64,000 nucleotides of DNA, taken from contig JAUJOD010000003.1 in assembly GCA_030447865.1 (NCBI GenBank), positions 275,256 to 339,255 on the forward strand, given 5' to 3'. This stretch comes from Nocardioidaceae bacterium. GTDB taxonomy: Bacteria; Actinomycetota; Actinomycetes; Propionibacteriales; Nocardioidaceae. Below the pieces are notes generated by a model that searched no databases, was not told the DNA's origin, and was given only the letters and a program-made list of their open reading frames with translations. This document shows, piece by piece, positions 34,478 to 44,466 of this stretch (positions are counted from its first letter, which is position 1; each line of letters opens with the position of its first letter). The translations under genes and the position numbers were made by a program.

Positions 34478-35731
34478 TCAGCCGGTCAACGCGTCGACAA
34501 GCACCTCGGCGGTGAGTTCGATCTGCCACGGTCGCGCCCCGGTGGCGGCCAACGCCGCCTCGACCGCCTGCTTCGTCAACGGGTCAGGCGGCCGCCACGC
34601 CAGTCGGCGTACGGCGTCGGGCTGCAGCAGGTTCTCCTGCGGTACGTCGTGCGCGTCCGCCAGCGCGGCCAGCGCCTCTCGGCAGCGGGCCAGCCGCTCG
34701 GCCGCGGCAGGGAACTTGTGCGGCCAGCTTCGAGCCGGCGGGGGACCGTCGGCCCGGGCGGCCAGGGAAGGCAGTTCCTCCTCGGGCAGCGCCGCCGCCT
34801 CGGCAACCGCCGCGTAGAACTGGGTGAGGTAACGCTGAGCGCCTCGGGACGTGAAGCCACCCAGACGCCCCAGTGCCCGCCGCGACTTGGGGGCAGCTGC
34901 AGCGGCCTCGACGATCGCCGCGTCCGGGAGGATCCGCGCGGCCGTTGTGTCGCGCTGCCGGGCCAACGCGTCGCGCTGTTCCCACATCGCCTTGACCACC
35001 GCCAGACCGCGCCGCCCACGCACCCGGTGGATCCCCGACGTACGCCGCCAGGGGTCGACGCGGGCGCCACCTGCCGGCATCGCCGCCCAGGCGGCGAACT
35101 CCTGTCGCGCCCACTCCGCCTTCCCGCTGGCACTCAGCTGGTCGGCGAGTACGTCGCGAAGCTCCAGCAGCATCTCGACGTCGAGCGCGGCGTAGTGCAG
35201 CCACGACTCCGGCAGCGGTCGCTTGGACCAGTCGACGGCTGAGTGCTCCTTGCGCATCCGGTAGCCCAGCAGCTCCTCGACCAGCACCGCCAGTCCGACC
35301 CGGGGGTAGTTGAGCAACCGGCCAGCCAGCTCGGTGTCGAACAGCGACCGCGGCCGCATGCCAAGCTCAGCGAGGCAGGCCAGGTCCTGGCTGGCGGCGT
35401 GCAGCACCCACTCCTCCTCGGCCACCGCCTCCGCCAGCGGGCGCAACGACTCGTTGGGTACGTCGCCGAACCCGACGGGGTCGATGAGCACCGAGCCGAC
35501 TCCGGCTCGGCGTACCTGCACAAGGTAGGCGCGCTGGGAGTACCGGTAGCCGGAGGCGCGTTCAGCGTCGATCGCCACCGGGCCAGTCGCGGCGGCAAAG
35601 TCGGCAACGACCTGTTTCAGGCGCGCGGCCGTCTCGACAAGCGGCGGTGGCTCGCCGCGCAGCTCGAGCAGTGGCGCGTCGTCTGCATCGGCTGCGGGTG
35701 GAGGCGCAGGGTCGTCGTCAGCAGCAGTCAT
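34478..35731 (-). CDS. rnd: Ribonuclease D
   Basis: This 417-residue DEDD 3'-5' exoribonuclease acts in tRNA 3' maturation and RNA turnover. Exo motifs are visible: Exo I VAIDAERASG (Asp-x-Glu), Exo II HAASQDLACLAELG (Asp), and Exo III HYAALDVEMLLEL (Tyr and Asp). HRDC domains follow (REALARQRD-like ALARQRDTTAARILPD, and EALAALADAHDVPQENLL). An acidic, proline-rich N-terminal stretch of about 25 residues precedes the domain. ATG 35731 overlaps the DUF3000 stop (ATGA), so the two are co-translated. Confidence 0.93.
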   Translation of the reverse strand: MTAADDDPAPPPAADADDAPLLELRGEPPPLVETAARLKQVVADFAAATGPVAIDAERASGYRYSQRAYLVQVRRAGVGSVLIDPVGFGDVPNESLRPLAEAVAEEEWVLHAASQDLACLAELGMRPRSLFDTELAGRLLNYPRVGLAVLVEELLGYRMRKEHSAVDWSKRPLPESWLHYAALDVEMLLELRDVLADQLSASGKAEWARQEFAAWAAMPAGGARVDPWRRTSGIHRVRGRRGLAVVKAMWEQRDALARQRDTTAARILPDAAIVEAAAAAPKSRRALGRLGGFTSRGAQRYLTQFYAAVAEAAALPEEELPSLAARADGPPPARSWPHKFPAAAERLARCREALAALADAHDVPQENLLQPDAVRRLAWRPPDPLTKQAVEAALAATGARPWQIELTAEVLVDALTG

Positions 35732-36309
35732 CGACGGCGGGAGCGGCGGTTCGGCATGGCCACCACTCCGGCCGGCACCGGTGGTAGCCCGGCGGCCGTG
35801 CACAGCAGGTCACCCCAGGCCTCGACGTGCGGGGTGAGCGACCCGACCGGCGACCACGAAGCCCGCACCTCGATCTCGGCGCTCGCGGGCTCTCCGGCCA
35901 TGCCACCGAAGCTCTCGGCGGCAACCCGAGTCACAGTGCCGCTGGGCGCGACGAACTGGGCACCATGGGACTGCAACGCCTCGGTCAGCCAGCTCCATCC
36001 GACACCGCCTAGCAGCGGATCGGTCACCATCTCCGGGTCGATGTCAGACCGGGCGTAGGCCACGCAACGAAAGTTTCCCTGCCAGGAATCGCTGCCCGCC
36101 GGGTCGTACAGCAGCACCAGCCGCCCGCCGGCGACTTCTTCGCCGGAGACCACAACATCTGCGGACAACGCGGCGGAGTACGGTGCGATGCGTTGGGGCG
36201 CCGGCATCTCCTCGCAGGCGACCTCAGGGCGCAACTTGGCCGCCTTGAGCTGCTCGACGGCGGCACGGAACTCTGCCGCCGGCGCGTCGATCTCCTTGCG
36301 CGCGGCCAT
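35728..36309 (-). CDS. DUF3000 family protein
   Basis: This 193-residue protein is a DUF3000 member, a family seen in Actinobacteria and often found next to hemE and rnd. Visible blocks are [54 protein letters not shown] and [11 protein letters not shown]. No catalytic motif is evident; the function is unknown. The basic C-terminus NRRSRRR overlaps the rnd start. It is divergent from hemE with 84 bp between the two starts, so both promoters share this gap. Confidence 0.9.
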   Translation of the reverse strand: MAARKEIDAPAAEFRAAVEQLKAAKLRPEVACEEMPAPQRIAPYSAALSADVVVSGEEVAGGRLVLLYDPAGSDSWQGNFRCVAYARSDIDPEMVTDPLLGGVGWSWLTEALQSHGAQFVAPSGTVTRVAAESFGGMAGEPASAEIEVRASWSPVGSLTPHVEAWGDLLCTAAGLPPVPAGVVAMPNRRSRRR

Positions 36310-36393
36310 GTGTCGAGAGTAGGTCGTGACCGTCGGCGTGGTCGGGCGACTCGCCGTGCGGCGCCCTGGCCCCAGCATGGCAGGATTCCCGTC

Positions 36394-37449
36394 GTGACCG
36401 GACCCCCCAGCGCCCTCGCGGAGAGCGCGTTCCTCCGCGCGGCTCGCGGACTGCGGGGGCCGCATGTGCCGGTGTGGTTCATGCGGCAGGCCGGCCGTTC
36501 GCTGCCGGAGTACCGGGCGATGCGAACAGGCGTGGCGATGCTCGAGGCGTGCAGCCGCCCCGAGCTGATTGTCGAGATCACGATGCAGCCCGTACGCCGC
36601 CTGGGTGTCGACGCCGCGATCTTGTTCAGCGACATCGTGTTGCCGTTGAAGGCGATGGGAGTCGACCTCGACATCGTGCCAGGGGTGGGGCCGGTGATCG
36701 CGACGCCGATCGAGGACCTCGCCGGGGTGGCGCGCATCCCCGACTTCACGGCGGAGTCCGTCGGGTTCGTGTCCGAGGCGGTGCGTGGCCTCACCGCGGA
36801 GCTGAAGGGCACCCCGCTGATCGGCTTCGCCGGTGCGCCGTACACCCTGGCGTCGTACCTCATCGAGGGGGGTCCGTCGAAGGACCACGCAAAGACCAAG
36901 GCGCTCATGTACGGCGCCCCCGACGTCTGGGACGGGCTCATGCAGCGGCTCGCGGCGACCGCGGCCGGGTTTCTCACGGCGCAGGTGCGGGCGGGTGCCT
37001 CGGCGGTGCAGCTGTTCGACTCGTGGGCCGGTGGCCTGTCACCTGCCGACTACCGGGATTACGTGCTGCCATACACGACGCGAGTCTTCGCCGAGGTAGC
37101 GCCGCTTGAGGTGCCGCGCATTCACTTCGGCGTCGCCACTGGTGAGCTGCTCGCCGACATGGCGGCGGCGGGTGTCGAGGTCATGGGTGTGGACTGGCGG
37201 GTGCCGTTGGATCGGGCCGTGCAGCGAATCCGGCCAGCGCAGGCTGTGCAGGGCAACCTCGACCCGGCTGTCCTGTTCGCCCCGTGGGACGTCGTACAAC
37301 AGAAAGCGGTCGACGTGATCGCGGCGGGGAAACGGGCCAGGTCGCACATCTTCAACCTTGGTCACGGCGTACTGCCGGCGACCGACCCCGACGTGCTCGC
37401 CCGGCTGGTGGATTTCATTCATTCGCACGAGGTCGCAGCCGCGGAGTGA
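36394..37449 (+). CDS. hemE: Uroporphyrinogen decarboxylase
   Basis: This 351-residue enzyme decarboxylates uroporphyrinogen III to coproporphyrinogen III in heme synthesis. Signatures are [16 protein letters not shown] near residue 28, [14 protein letters not shown] near 78, [17 protein letters not shown] and the C-terminal FNLGHGVLP. The catalytic Asp is in the SDI motif. The GTG start follows CAGGAT by 7 nt, a possible leaderless box. The next heme genes, cgoX and chdC, lie 1.2 kb downstream beyond a convergent lipoprotein gene that overlaps the hemE 3' end by 35 bp. Confidence 0.96.
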   Translation: MTGPPSALAESAFLRAARGLRGPHVPVWFMRQAGRSLPEYRAMRTGVAMLEACSRPELIVEITMQPVRRLGVDAAILFSDIVLPLKAMGVDLDIVPGVGPVIATPIEDLAGVARIPDFTAESVGFVSEAVRGLTAELKGTPLIGFAGAPYTLASYLIEGGPSKDHAKTKALMYGAPDVWDGLMQRLAATAAGFLTAQVRAGASAVQLFDSWAGGLSPADYRDYVLPYTTRVFAEVAPLEVPRIHFGVATGELLADMAAAGVEVMGVDWRVPLDRAVQRIRPAQAVQGNLDPAVLFAPWDVVQQKAVDVIAAGKRARSHIFNLGHGVLPATDPDVLARLVDFIHSHEVAAAE

Positions 37450-38368
37450 ATCGGCGTAGGAGCAGGTAACCGCCGACAGCGACAAGCGTCAGCAGCGTGC
37501 CCAGCGGAAGCGCCAAGCCGAGGCCGTGGCTCAACGCGCGCACGAACTCGACCAGGGCGTCCCAACCGGACTTCAGCCCGGCGATGAAGCCACCGGCTCG
37601 GTCCTCGTCCGCCGGCGGCGGAGGGTCGGAGGTCTGGCGCACGGTGACCGTGATCGTCGACATCGTGGTCAGGTCTGCCAGCGCACGCTGCTGCGCCTGG
37701 AGCGCCTCGAGGTCCGCCTGGCGCTGCGACAGCTCGTTCTCGAGCGCGATGATGTCGCCGAGCTTCGTTGCCGCCGAGAAGAGCCGCCGCAGCTGGGCGA
37801 TGGAGTCCTCCGCGCTGCGCACCCGGGAGTTGATGTCGGCCACCTCTGCGGTCACATCCTCAACCGAAGTCTCCAAGGTGTAGCGGACCCCGAGGTCGGC
37901 GATCTTGGTGACGGTGGCATCGAACTCGTCGACGGGCACCCGCAGCACCAGGCGGGAATGCACCGCTTGGCCCTGGCGGTTTGTCGAGGTGTCCTCACTT
38001 TCGATCTCGCCCTGTGCCACCACCACGACGTCGGAGACCTGTTGCAGCACCTCGTCGACGTTGTCCGCCTCGAGCCTGATCGCGGCAGTCTTGATCTGCG
38101 CCTGCGGCGTTACGTCGGTGAGGTCGGTTGACTGCCGGCGCTTGTCTTCGCCCGCACCTGTCGCGAACTGCGCAGCGCCTTCCAGTTCGTCGGGACCAGG
38201 TTGCTGGCCGCGGGCGGCAACGCCGCCGGCGGCGGGCACGTCGGCATCCAGGTTGGAGCCGGCGGACTCATCGCCGGTGCCGGAGCAGCCGGCAATGACA
38301 AGCAAGGCGAATGCCGCGAGCAGCGCTGCGGCGACTCGCCGGCGCAGGAACGTGTGGAAGTAGGCCAT
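37415..38368 (-). CDS. DUF4349 lipoprotein
   Basis: This 317-residue protein has a lipoprotein signal with lipobox VIAGC at about residues 24-28, so it is anchored outside the membrane. The DUF4349 domain follows ([51 protein letters not shown]), then a coiled coil (about 190-240: [31 protein letters not shown]), then a C-terminal membrane segment ([20 protein letters not shown]). It would be tethered at both ends. Function is unknown. The gap up to cgoX (38369-38635) holds only GC-rich sequence and the presumed promoters. Confidence 0.88.
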   Translation of the reverse strand: MAYFHTFLRRRVAAALLAAFALLVIAGCSGTGDESAGSNLDADVPAAGGVAARGQQPGPDELEGAAQFATGAGEDKRRQSTDLTDVTPQAQIKTAAIRLEADNVDEVLQQVSDVVVVAQGEIESEDTSTNRQGQAVHSRLVLRVPVDEFDATVTKIADLGVRYTLETSVEDVTAEVADINSRVRSAEDSIAQLRRLFSAATKLGDIIALENELSQRQADLEALQAQQRALADLTTMSTITVTVRQTSDPPPPADEDRAGGFIAGLKSGWDALVEFVRALSHGLGLALPLGTLLTLVAVGGYLLLRRFTPRLRPRANE

Positions 38369-38635
38369 GCAACTGTGACGCAGGATGCCGGGGCCCCGGT
38401 TTCCGTTGAGACCAAACGGTTACCTTTCCGGCGCTCACCGCGCCGCGCTCGCGTCGCCGCGGCGCGCAAGCCGCGCGGCGCTCGCCTCAGCGGCTCAACA
38501 GGCAAGCGCGCCGGGGCTGCCCACGATTCGGCGCGTTCTGCAGGCGATTCGACCGGTTAACCCCTGCGTAGTGCGCCAGACCGCGACCGCGGCTGCCTAC
38601 GACAGTCGCTGAGGTGGGTTTGCGAGAGTAGGGGC

Positions 38636-40072
38636 ATGCCAGCTGACGCGCAGCGCCCGAACGTCGTCGTGGTCGGGGGCGGCATCGCCGGGCTGGCGGC
38701 TGCGCATGCGCTGGTCACGAGCCGTGCCGACATCGCCGTCACGGTGCTCGAGGGCAACGCCGACGTCGGGGGGAAGCTGCGGCTCGGTGCGATCGCCGGG
38801 CAGCCGGTCGACCTCGGCGCGGAGGCGATGCTCAACCGGCGACCCGAGGGTACGGCGCTCGCCCGCGCCGTTGGGTTGGAGGCGGCAATCGTGCATCCGC
38901 GCGCCACGTCGGCGGGGGTGTGGACCCGTGGGTCGGTGCGGCCGCTGCCGCCGACCGTAATGGGGATCCCGGCCGACGTCTCCGCCCCCGCCCTCGGCAG
39001 CCTGCTGAGCCCAGCCGGCCGGGCGCGGGCGCAGCTGGACAGGTGGCTGCCGTCGCGGGGCGTCGAGGACGACGTCGGCGTCGGGCGGTTGGTGGCCCGC
39101 CGGCTCGGCAGGCAGGTGCGCGACCGGCTGGTTGACCCGATGCTCGGCGGGGTGTACGCCGGGCGCTCCGACGAGATCTCACTGCAGGCCGCGCTGCCGC
39201 AGGTCGCGGCCCACCTGCGCGCCGGTTCGGGCCTGCTGGCTGCGGCGAGCAGGGTGCTGGCCCGGTCAGACGAGTCCCCAGGGCAAGACCCGCTGCCTGT
39301 CTTCGCCGGGATCGACGGGGGAGTGGGCAGACTGCCCGCCGCGGTGGCGGGTGACGCCGTACGACGAGGGGCGGTCGTGCGGTGCTCGACGATGGTCCGC
39401 GGACTGGAGCGGACTCCGTCAGGGTGGCGTCTCGTCGTCGGCCCGGCAGCACGGCCGGAGGAGGTGAGTGCCGACGCGGTGATCGTCGCCACACCGGCGC
39501 TCGCCGCCGCACGGCTGCTGCGGAGCGCAGCGCCGCACGCGGCTCACGAGCTGGGCGGCATCGAGTACGCATCGGTCGCTGTCGTCACGTTGGCGATGCG
39601 GGCTGCCGACGTCTCGGTCGAGCTACCGGGGTCGGGCTTCCTCGTGCCCGCGGTCGACGGACGAGCCATCAAAGCGGCGACGTACTCGTCGCGCAAGTGG
39701 GGGTGGCTTCAGGACGACCTGGTCGTCATCCGCTGCTCTATCGGGCGGCACCGCGACGAGGCCGCGCTTCAGCACAGCGACGCCGAGCTCGTGCAGGCAG
39801 CCGTGGCTGACCTGGGTGACGCGGTGGGACTGCGCGCGCCCCTACTCGACGCCAACGTCACCCGGTGGGGTGGCGGTCTCCCGCAGTACGCCGTCGGGCA
39901 TCTCGACCGGGTGCGGCGCATCCGCGAGTCAGTGGCCGCCGTACCGGGCCTGGACGTTTGCGGGGCAGCCTTTGCCGGCGTCGGCATACCAGCGGTGATC
40001 GCCACCGGCACTCAGGCGGCAGCCCGCGTGCTCGAGCAGCTGCGCGAGCCGAGACAATGGCGACATGAGTGA
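38636..40072 (+). CDS. hemY: Coproporphyrinogen III oxidase (HemY/CgoX type)
   Basis: This 478-residue FAD enzyme oxidises coproporphyrinogen III to coproporphyrin III in the Gram-positive heme route. The dinucleotide motif [16 protein letters not shown] is near residue 10, with DVGGKLR next, DLGAEAML near 61, and [15 protein letters not shown]. The C-terminal FAD motif is [17 protein letters not shown]. The ATG follows a GAGAGT box by 6 nt. The 3' end overlaps chdC by 8 nt (ATGAGTGA), so the two are co-translated. Confidence 0.93.
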   Translation: MPADAQRPNVVVVGGGIAGLAAAHALVTSRADIAVTVLEGNADVGGKLRLGAIAGQPVDLGAEAMLNRRPEGTALARAVGLEAAIVHPRATSAGVWTRGSVRPLPPTVMGIPADVSAPALGSLLSPAGRARAQLDRWLPSRGVEDDVGVGRLVARRLGRQVRDRLVDPMLGGVYAGRSDEISLQAALPQVAAHLRAGSGLLAAASRVLARSDESPGQDPLPVFAGIDGGVGRLPAAVAGDAVRRGAVVRCSTMVRGLERTPSGWRLVVGPAARPEEVSADAVIVATPALAAARLLRSAAPHAAHELGGIEYASVAVVTLAMRAADVSVELPGSGFLVPAVDGRAIKAATYSSRKWGWLQDDLVVIRCSIGRHRDEAALQHSDAELVQAAVADLGDAVGLRAPLLDANVTRWGGGLPQYAVGHLDRVRRIRESVAAVPGLDVCGAAFAGVGIPAVIATGTQAAARVLEQLREPRQWRHE

Positions 40073-40793
40073 AGCGCCCGCGGGGCCCGTCAAGCGGCCA
40101 GCACAGGGGAAGGCGGCCCGTGAGCTCAACGACGTCATCCGCTACACGATGTGGTCGGTCTTCGAGCTCTCGGCGCCGGTCCAGGCCGACGACGACAGGT
40201 CTGCCCAGGCCGACGAGGTCGAGCGGCTGTTCGCCGATGTCGCCGACGAGGTGACCGTGCGCGGCTGCTATGACGTATCGGCGCTGCGGGCGGACGCGGA
40301 CGTGCTGGTGTGGTGGCACTCACCGACGGCGGAGGCGCTCCAGGAGGCCTACAACCGCTTGCGTCGTACGGCGTTCGGCGCGCGGCTCGTTCCCGTGTGG
40401 TCGCAGATGGGGCTGCACCGTCCCGCGGAGTTCAACAAAAGCCACGTCCCGGCGTTCCTCGCCGAGGAGGAGCCGCGCGACTTCGTCTGCGTCTACCCGT
40501 TCGTGCGGTCCTACGAGTGGTACCTACTGGAGGACACCGAGCGGCGGGCCATGCTGGCCGAGCACGGCCGACTTGCGCGCGGCTTTCCCGACGTACGGGC
40601 CAACACCGTCGCGTCGTTCGCGCTGGGCGACTACGAATGGATCCTGGCGTTCGAGGCTGACGAGCTGCACCGGATAGTCGATCTCATGCGCCAGCTGCGC
40701 GCAAGCAAGGCGCGGATGCACGTCCGCGAGGAGGTGCCGTTCTACACCGGTCGGCGCCGGAGCGTGAAGGAGCTGCTCACCGGCCTCCCGTGA
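40065..40793 (+). CDS. hemQ: Coproheme decarboxylase (HemQ/ChdC)
   Basis: This 242-residue chlorite-dismutase-fold enzyme turns coproheme III into heme b by two oxidative decarboxylations. The core motif [15 protein letters not shown] at about 142-156 contains the radical-forming Tyr, and the proximal heme His is in [10 protein letters not shown] near 201. Start overlaps cgoX. With hemE this gives three steps of the coproporphyrin-dependent pathway; the ferrochelatase gene is not in the window. N-terminal 20 residues are flexible and basic. Confidence 0.94.
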   Translation: MSEAPAGPVKRPAQGKAARELNDVIRYTMWSVFELSAPVQADDDRSAQADEVERLFADVADEVTVRGCYDVSALRADADVLVWWHSPTAEALQEAYNRLRRTAFGARLVPVWSQMGLHRPAEFNKSHVPAFLAEEEPRDFVCVYPFVRSYEWYLLEDTERRAMLAEHGRLARGFPDVRANTVASFALGDYEWILAFEADELHRIVDLMRQLRASKARMHVREEVPFYTGRRRSVKELLTGLP

Positions 40794-40822
40794 TCGCACG
40801 TTTGCGGCCGAGAACGGCATCG

Positions 40823-41215
40823 CTACGGCTCAAGGGGGCCTGGATCGGCTGGGACGTCAACGGCGTGCTCCCGCAGCACTTCCAGTGGCACGATCCTGAG
40901 CACCGCCTCGTTGGTGCAGGCCAGCACGACAGGCGCTGCTACGCCGTCGTTGTAGGCGCGAGCCCAGTTCACGGCGGTCACGCACCAGCGGTCGCCCGGC
41001 ACGAGCCCGGGGAAGCGGTACTGATGTCGCGGTGTCGAGAGGTCGTTACCGATGCTGCGCTGGTGGTCGAGAAACTCGGCGGTGACAACAGCGCAGATCG
41101 TGTGGCTCCCGAGGTCCTCGGGGGCGGTGCTGCAGGAGCCGTCGCGGAAGAACCCAGTCAGGGGTTCTGTGCCACACGGTTGCAGCTCGCCACCCAGGAC
41201 ATTGCGCTCTGTCAC
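40823..41215 (-). CDS. DUF2237 family protein
   Basis: This 130-residue soluble protein is a DUF2237 member: NVLGGELQPCGTEPLTGFFRDG, DLGSHTICAVVTAEFLDHQ, FPGLVPGDRWCVTAVNW and VPLEVLREHAV are nearly invariant in the family. The function is unknown; several conserved Cys and His could bind metal. The GTG start is preceded at 6 nt by CAGGCT, a leaderless-type box. It is convergent with chdC. The region between its start and the DUF222 remnant (41216-41324) shows nothing else. Confidence 0.88.
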   Translation of the reverse strand: MTERNVLGGELQPCGTEPLTGFFRDGSCSTAPEDLGSHTICAVVTAEFLDHQRSIGNDLSTPRHQYRFPGLVPGDRWCVTAVNWARAYNDGVAAPVVLACTNEAVLRIVPLEVLREHAVDVPADPGPLEP

Positions 41216-41324
41216 CCGCCCAGCCTGTCAGACTGCCTCGAATGACACATTCCCCATTCGGCTGGCTCACTCCTTGATCGCTCACCAGACGTGTGGATCA
41301 AGGGGGAGACGAGGCTCGGCCTTG

Positions 41325-41462
41325 TCGGTGGTCTGCTCTATTGTCGTATGCATGTTCGACATCGACTTCACCGCTCTGGACGCGGATGCCACGTTGGCAA
41401 CAGCGGGCAGTGCGCGTGCGGTGGCCGAGCGGGCCGAGGTGGTGGTGCTGCAGGCCGCGGCG
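41325..41462 (+). repeat. Direct repeat, copy A (5' end of a DUF222-HNH gene)
   Basis: These 138 bp match 43039-43176 with 8 differences. The repeat covers the TATTGT promoter box, the ATG and the first 37 codons; all differences in the coding part are silent third-position changes. Confidence 0.85.
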
Positions 41463-41531
41463 AACGGCGCGGCAGCGCGGTGCGGCGTGACGGCGCGGCA
41501 TGACGGCGCGCTACTCGACGGCGCGCCGTAG
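41352..41531 (+). pseudogene. Truncated DUF222/13E12-type HNH endonuclease gene
   Basis: The first 37 codons (MFDIDFTALDADATLATAG... LQAAA) are those of the intact gene at 43066, with an identical TATTGT box 7 nt upstream. After codon 37 the similarity ends and the frame runs 22 more codons of unrelated, Ala- and Arg-rich sequence to a stop at 41531. The DUF222 core and HNH motif are missing, so no nuclease is made. A 59-residue peptide could still be expressed. Confidence 0.75.
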
Positions 41532-41532
41532 C

Positions 41533-42348
41533 TCACCGGCTCGGGCCGCTGATAGGCGCCGTACGCGGCTGAGACCGCAGGAACGGCTCGAAGTCATCTT
41601 CGCCGAGCATTTGCCCGTCAGCATCTAGGGCTATTGCCCTGACCGTGGATGTCTTCGGCGGTAGCTCGGCCAGGAAGTACCCGAACGGCTCACCGATTCG
41701 AGCCTCTTCCAGGGCTTCGCTGTCAATTACTCGGATGAGCTCGGCGCGTGTGCTGTGCGACGAGCCGCCTCGTGTGTATCTCAGCTCGACTGCTCTGACC
41801 TCAGGGGAGGTGGCGCCGTAGACTTCAAGGGAGGCTGCGGCGTTCCGTTGTGCGATCATCTGGGCTGCAACCGCCCGCGCGGTCTGGGGAGGTTCTTGCT
41901 CTGATGGCGCATTTCCGCATTCGCGTACCCAGTTGTCGATGCCAACGATCTGCAGACATCCGCCGGGCATGTTCAACAGCTCCACCTTCCGGCCATCGTG
42001 CAGCTGAGCGCACCCGAGGAGCACTGATGTCAGTTCCCCCTTCGGGGCGTTGCGATATACGGCGCGCTCCTCGCCGACAGGGCAGGTGTCCTTCATTTCA
42101 GACGACTCAGACGGTTCCGCGGATGCGGGCGGGGATGCGGGACCATACCTTGGACTCCCTCCTGGATCCACGAGTGAAGCTACGACCACGATGGTGGCGA
42201 CTACCGCTGCGGCCGCCACACTGACCAACAAGCCGCGGCGACGTCGTACACGCGCCACCGACTGCTGATACAGGCTGGCACCGTCGATGAGGTCACCACC
42301 GGTCACGGAGTTGGCGATCTGATCGAGGCGTTCCCGCAGTGATGTCAT
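41533..42348 (-). CDS. Single-pass membrane protein, partner of the SigE-family sigma factor
   Basis: This 271-residue protein has a short cytoplasmic N-terminus (SLRERLDQIANSVTGGD), a basic RVRRRRG stretch, one membrane segment at about residues 42-60 (LVSVAAAAVVATIVVVASLV) and an external domain with four Cys. No zinc anti-sigma motif is visible. Its ATG overlaps the sigma stop (ATGA) and GGAGG lies 7 nt upstream, so it is co-translated with the sigma gene and probably modulates it; such membrane partners are common in SigE-family operons. The external domain is not one I recognise. Confidence 0.72.
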   Translation of the reverse strand: MTSLRERLDQIANSVTGGDLIDGASLYQQSVARVRRRRGLLVSVAAAAVVATIVVVASLVDPGGSPRYGPASPPASAEPSESSEMKDTCPVGEERAVYRNAPKGELTSVLLGCAQLHDGRKVELLNMPGGCLQIVGIDNWVRECGNAPSEQEPPQTARAVAAQMIAQRNAAASLEVYGATSPEVRAVELRYTRGGSSHSTRAELIRVIDSEALEEARIGEPFGYFLAELPPKTSTVRAIALDADGQMLGEDDFEPFLRSQPRTAPISGPSR

Positions 42349-42890
42349 GGCCGGTCCTCCCACCGGCTCAGACGTGTCTGACCGGGTTGTTTGGTTTCAG
42401 CGGCAGGCGTAGCGGAATCGTTCAACGACCCCAGATGGCTCCGCAGCTGTACGATCCCGCGACTGAGCCGGCTCTTCACCGTTCCGCGGCGACAGCCAAC
42501 AAGATCGGCGATTTCGGCTTCGGTGAGGTCTTGCCAGTACCGCAGCACGAGGACGATCCGCTGTTGTGTGGGCAGCGCCGCCAGTGCCGCTCTGAGATCG
42601 ACCGCTGCGGCGGACGCTTGCGCGATGTCGTCCAACGGCCGTTCCTGCGTCGAACCCACCGGGTGAGGAGTGTGTCTGCGGGCGCGCCAGGCGAGCCGGA
42701 CCATCACCTTGCGCACATAGCTCTCCATCCCGGGCGGGTCCAGCCGATGCCAACCGGCCAGGCAGCGCAGCAACGCCTCCTGCACCAGGTCCTCGGCGGC
42801 GGCGACATCGCCGGTCAGCATGTAGCCAAACCGGACCAACGCCTTGCGGCGTGCTGCCACGAAAGCAGCGACGTCGTCCTGGGCACTCAA
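42345..42890 (-). CDS. SigE-family ECF RNA polymerase sigma factor
   Basis: This 181-residue sigma factor fits the actinobacterial SigE family: region 2 (ALVRFGYMLTGDVAAAEDLVQEALLRCL, MESYVRKVMVRLAWRARR) at about 15-75 and region 4 (LRAALAALPTQQRIVLVLRYW, TEAEIADLVGCRRGTVKSRLSRG) at about 100-150. The start is a TTG; GGTGG lies upstream. Target promoters are unknown; I found no repeated motif that would mark its regulon. The sigma/membrane pair lies exactly between the two direct repeats of the DUF222 gene. Confidence 0.9.
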   Translation of the reverse strand: MSAQDDVAAFVAARRKALVRFGYMLTGDVAAAEDLVQEALLRCLAGWHRLDPPGMESYVRKVMVRLAWRARRHTPHPVGSTQERPLDDIAQASAAAVDLRAALAALPTQQRIVLVLRYWQDLTEAEIADLVGCRRGTVKSRLSRGIVQLRSHLGSLNDSATPAAETKQPGQTRLSRWEDRP

Positions 42891-43038
42891 GTGATCACCA
42901 CCCTTAACAGAGGCAGCTGACCCTGCTCCTATAAAGAGATAGTCACTTCAGCCCGGTCCCGGTTCCCGAAGAAGAGCAGATAGTTTCAGATAATCGCTCG
43001 AGAGACATGTGGACGAAGGAAGGCGCCACCGAAGAATG

Positions 43039-43176
43039 TCGGCGGGCTGCTCTATTGTCGTATGCATGTTCGACATCGACTTCACCGCTCTGGACGCCGA
43101 CGCCACGTTGGCGACAGCGGGTAGTGCGCGGGCGGTGGCTGAGCGGGCCGAGGTGGTGGTGCTGCAGGCCGCGGCG
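43039..43176 (+). repeat. Direct repeat, copy B (5' end of the intact DUF222-HNH gene)
   Basis: Partner of 41325-41462; about 94 percent identical, same orientation, offset 1714 bp. Confidence 0.85.
43053..43058 (+). promoter_or_regulatory. Leaderless -10 box of the HNH gene
   Basis: TATTGT ends 7 nt before ATG 43066 and is conserved in the truncated copy at 41339-41344, which supports both promoter and start. Confidence 0.5.
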
Positions 43177-44415
43177 CATTGGGCGGATCTACACGGCGAC
43201 CTCGAGCGTCCCGCTGACCACCGGTCGTTGCCAGGAATGGAGCAGCTGGTCCGCCTCGGCGGTGACGGAACGCCTGAGCTGGCGGAGTTCGCGCCGGCTG
43301 AGCTGGGTGCTGAGCTTGCCATGTCCTCGTACGCGGCGCGGCAGCTGATCGCTGACGTATTGGACCTACGGCACCGCCTCCCGCGACTCTGGGCGCGCAT
43401 TCAGGCGGGTGAGGTCAAGCCATGGATCGGCCGCAAGACCGCCGACGCCACCCGAGAGCTGTCTGCGGAGACCGCGGCGGTGGTGGACCGGCGGGTGGCC
43501 AAGTGGGCGCACTCGTTGTCGTGGGGACGGTTGGAGAACATCATCGCCGCCGCCGTCATCGCCGCCGACCCAGCCGCCGCGCAGCACAAGGCACGCCAAG
43601 CCGAGCAGCAGCAGGGAGTATGGCTCGGCCAGTCCAGCGACCACGGCATCAAGGACATCTTCATCCGCACCGAGGCACCGAACGCGATCTGGTTCGACGC
43701 CACCATCGACCGAGTCGCCGACAGCCTCAGCTTGTTGGGCGACACCGACCCCAAAGACATCCGCCGCGCACGAGCGGTCGGGGTGCTAGCGCAGCCGCAA
43801 CAGGCACTCGACCTGTTCGCCACCACCGCCCGGGCAGCGGGCGCCGGTGGCGACGCCGACGCCGACCCGCAGACCGCGACCCCCGCCGTCGGAACAAGCG
43901 ATGTCGACTCGCGGCCACCGGCGACGCTCTACATCCACCTCAGCGAAGACTCCTTCACCCGTGACGGTGAGGGGGTGGCCAGGTTCGAAGGGATCGGCCC
44001 GGTCACCCTCGACCAAGTCAAGACGTGGCTCGGGCACTGCCAGGTCACCGTCAAACCGGTGATCGACCTGGCCAACCAGGCACCCGTCGACGGCTACGAA
44101 GTCCCCGACCGGCTCCGCGAAGCGATGCACCTACGCAGCCCGGTCGACGTGTTCCCCTACGCCACCAACACCACCCGCCGTAAACAAGCCGACCATTCCG
44201 ACCCCTACGTCGACCCCGGTGACGGCGGCCCGCCGGGCCAGACCAGGCTGGACAACCTCGCCCCGATGGTCACGTTCCATCACCGGATCAAGACCCACAG
44301 CAGATGGCAGGTCAGACAAGTGTTCAACGGCGTGTTCGTCTGGCGATCACCGCACGGGCGACTATTCCTCGTCGACTCCACCGGCACCCACCGCATCAGC
44401 AACACCGCCGCCTAG
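43066..44415 (+). CDS. DUF222 / 13E12-family HNH endonuclease
   Basis: This 449-residue protein has the DUF222 domain over residues 1 to about 300 (LAEFAPAELGAELAMSSYAARQLI, LWARIQAGEVKPWIGRKTADAT) and a C-terminal HNH nuclease fold: ADHSDPYVDPGDGG, LDNLAPMVTFHHRIKTHSRW. The H-N-H triad looks intact, while the zinc Cys of many relatives are absent. Such genes are multi-copy in Actinobacteria and equal the REP13E12 repeats of Mycobacterium tuberculosis, where prophage phiRv1 integrates. The biological role is unknown. A truncated paralogue lies 1.7 kb upstream. Confidence 0.88.
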   Translation: MFDIDFTALDADATLATAGSARAVAERAEVVVLQAAAHWADLHGDLERPADHRSLPGMEQLVRLGGDGTPELAEFAPAELGAELAMSSYAARQLIADVLDLRHRLPRLWARIQAGEVKPWIGRKTADATRELSAETAAVVDRRVAKWAHSLSWGRLENIIAAAVIAADPAAAQHKARQAEQQQGVWLGQSSDHGIKDIFIRTEAPNAIWFDATIDRVADSLSLLGDTDPKDIRRARAVGVLAQPQQALDLFATTARAAGAGGDADADPQTATPAVGTSDVDSRPPATLYIHLSEDSFTRDGEGVARFEGIGPVTLDQVKTWLGHCQVTVKPVIDLANQAPVDGYEVPDRLREAMHLRSPVDVFPYATNTTRRKQADHSDPYVDPGDGGPPGQTRLDNLAPMVTFHHRIKTHSRWQVRQVFNGVFVWRSPHGRLFLVDSTGTHRISNTAA

Positions 44416-44466
44416 GACAGCTCGGGTCGTGCCTTGTCGAGGCGAGCCCCAACTCGTGTCGCCGCG

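Noticed and set aside
34446..34481. CTGACCC...GGGTCAG inverted repeat between the aldo/keto reductase and rnd genes
   Set aside because: Loop of 22 nt, no T-tract and it includes the rnd stop codon; too weak to call a terminator.
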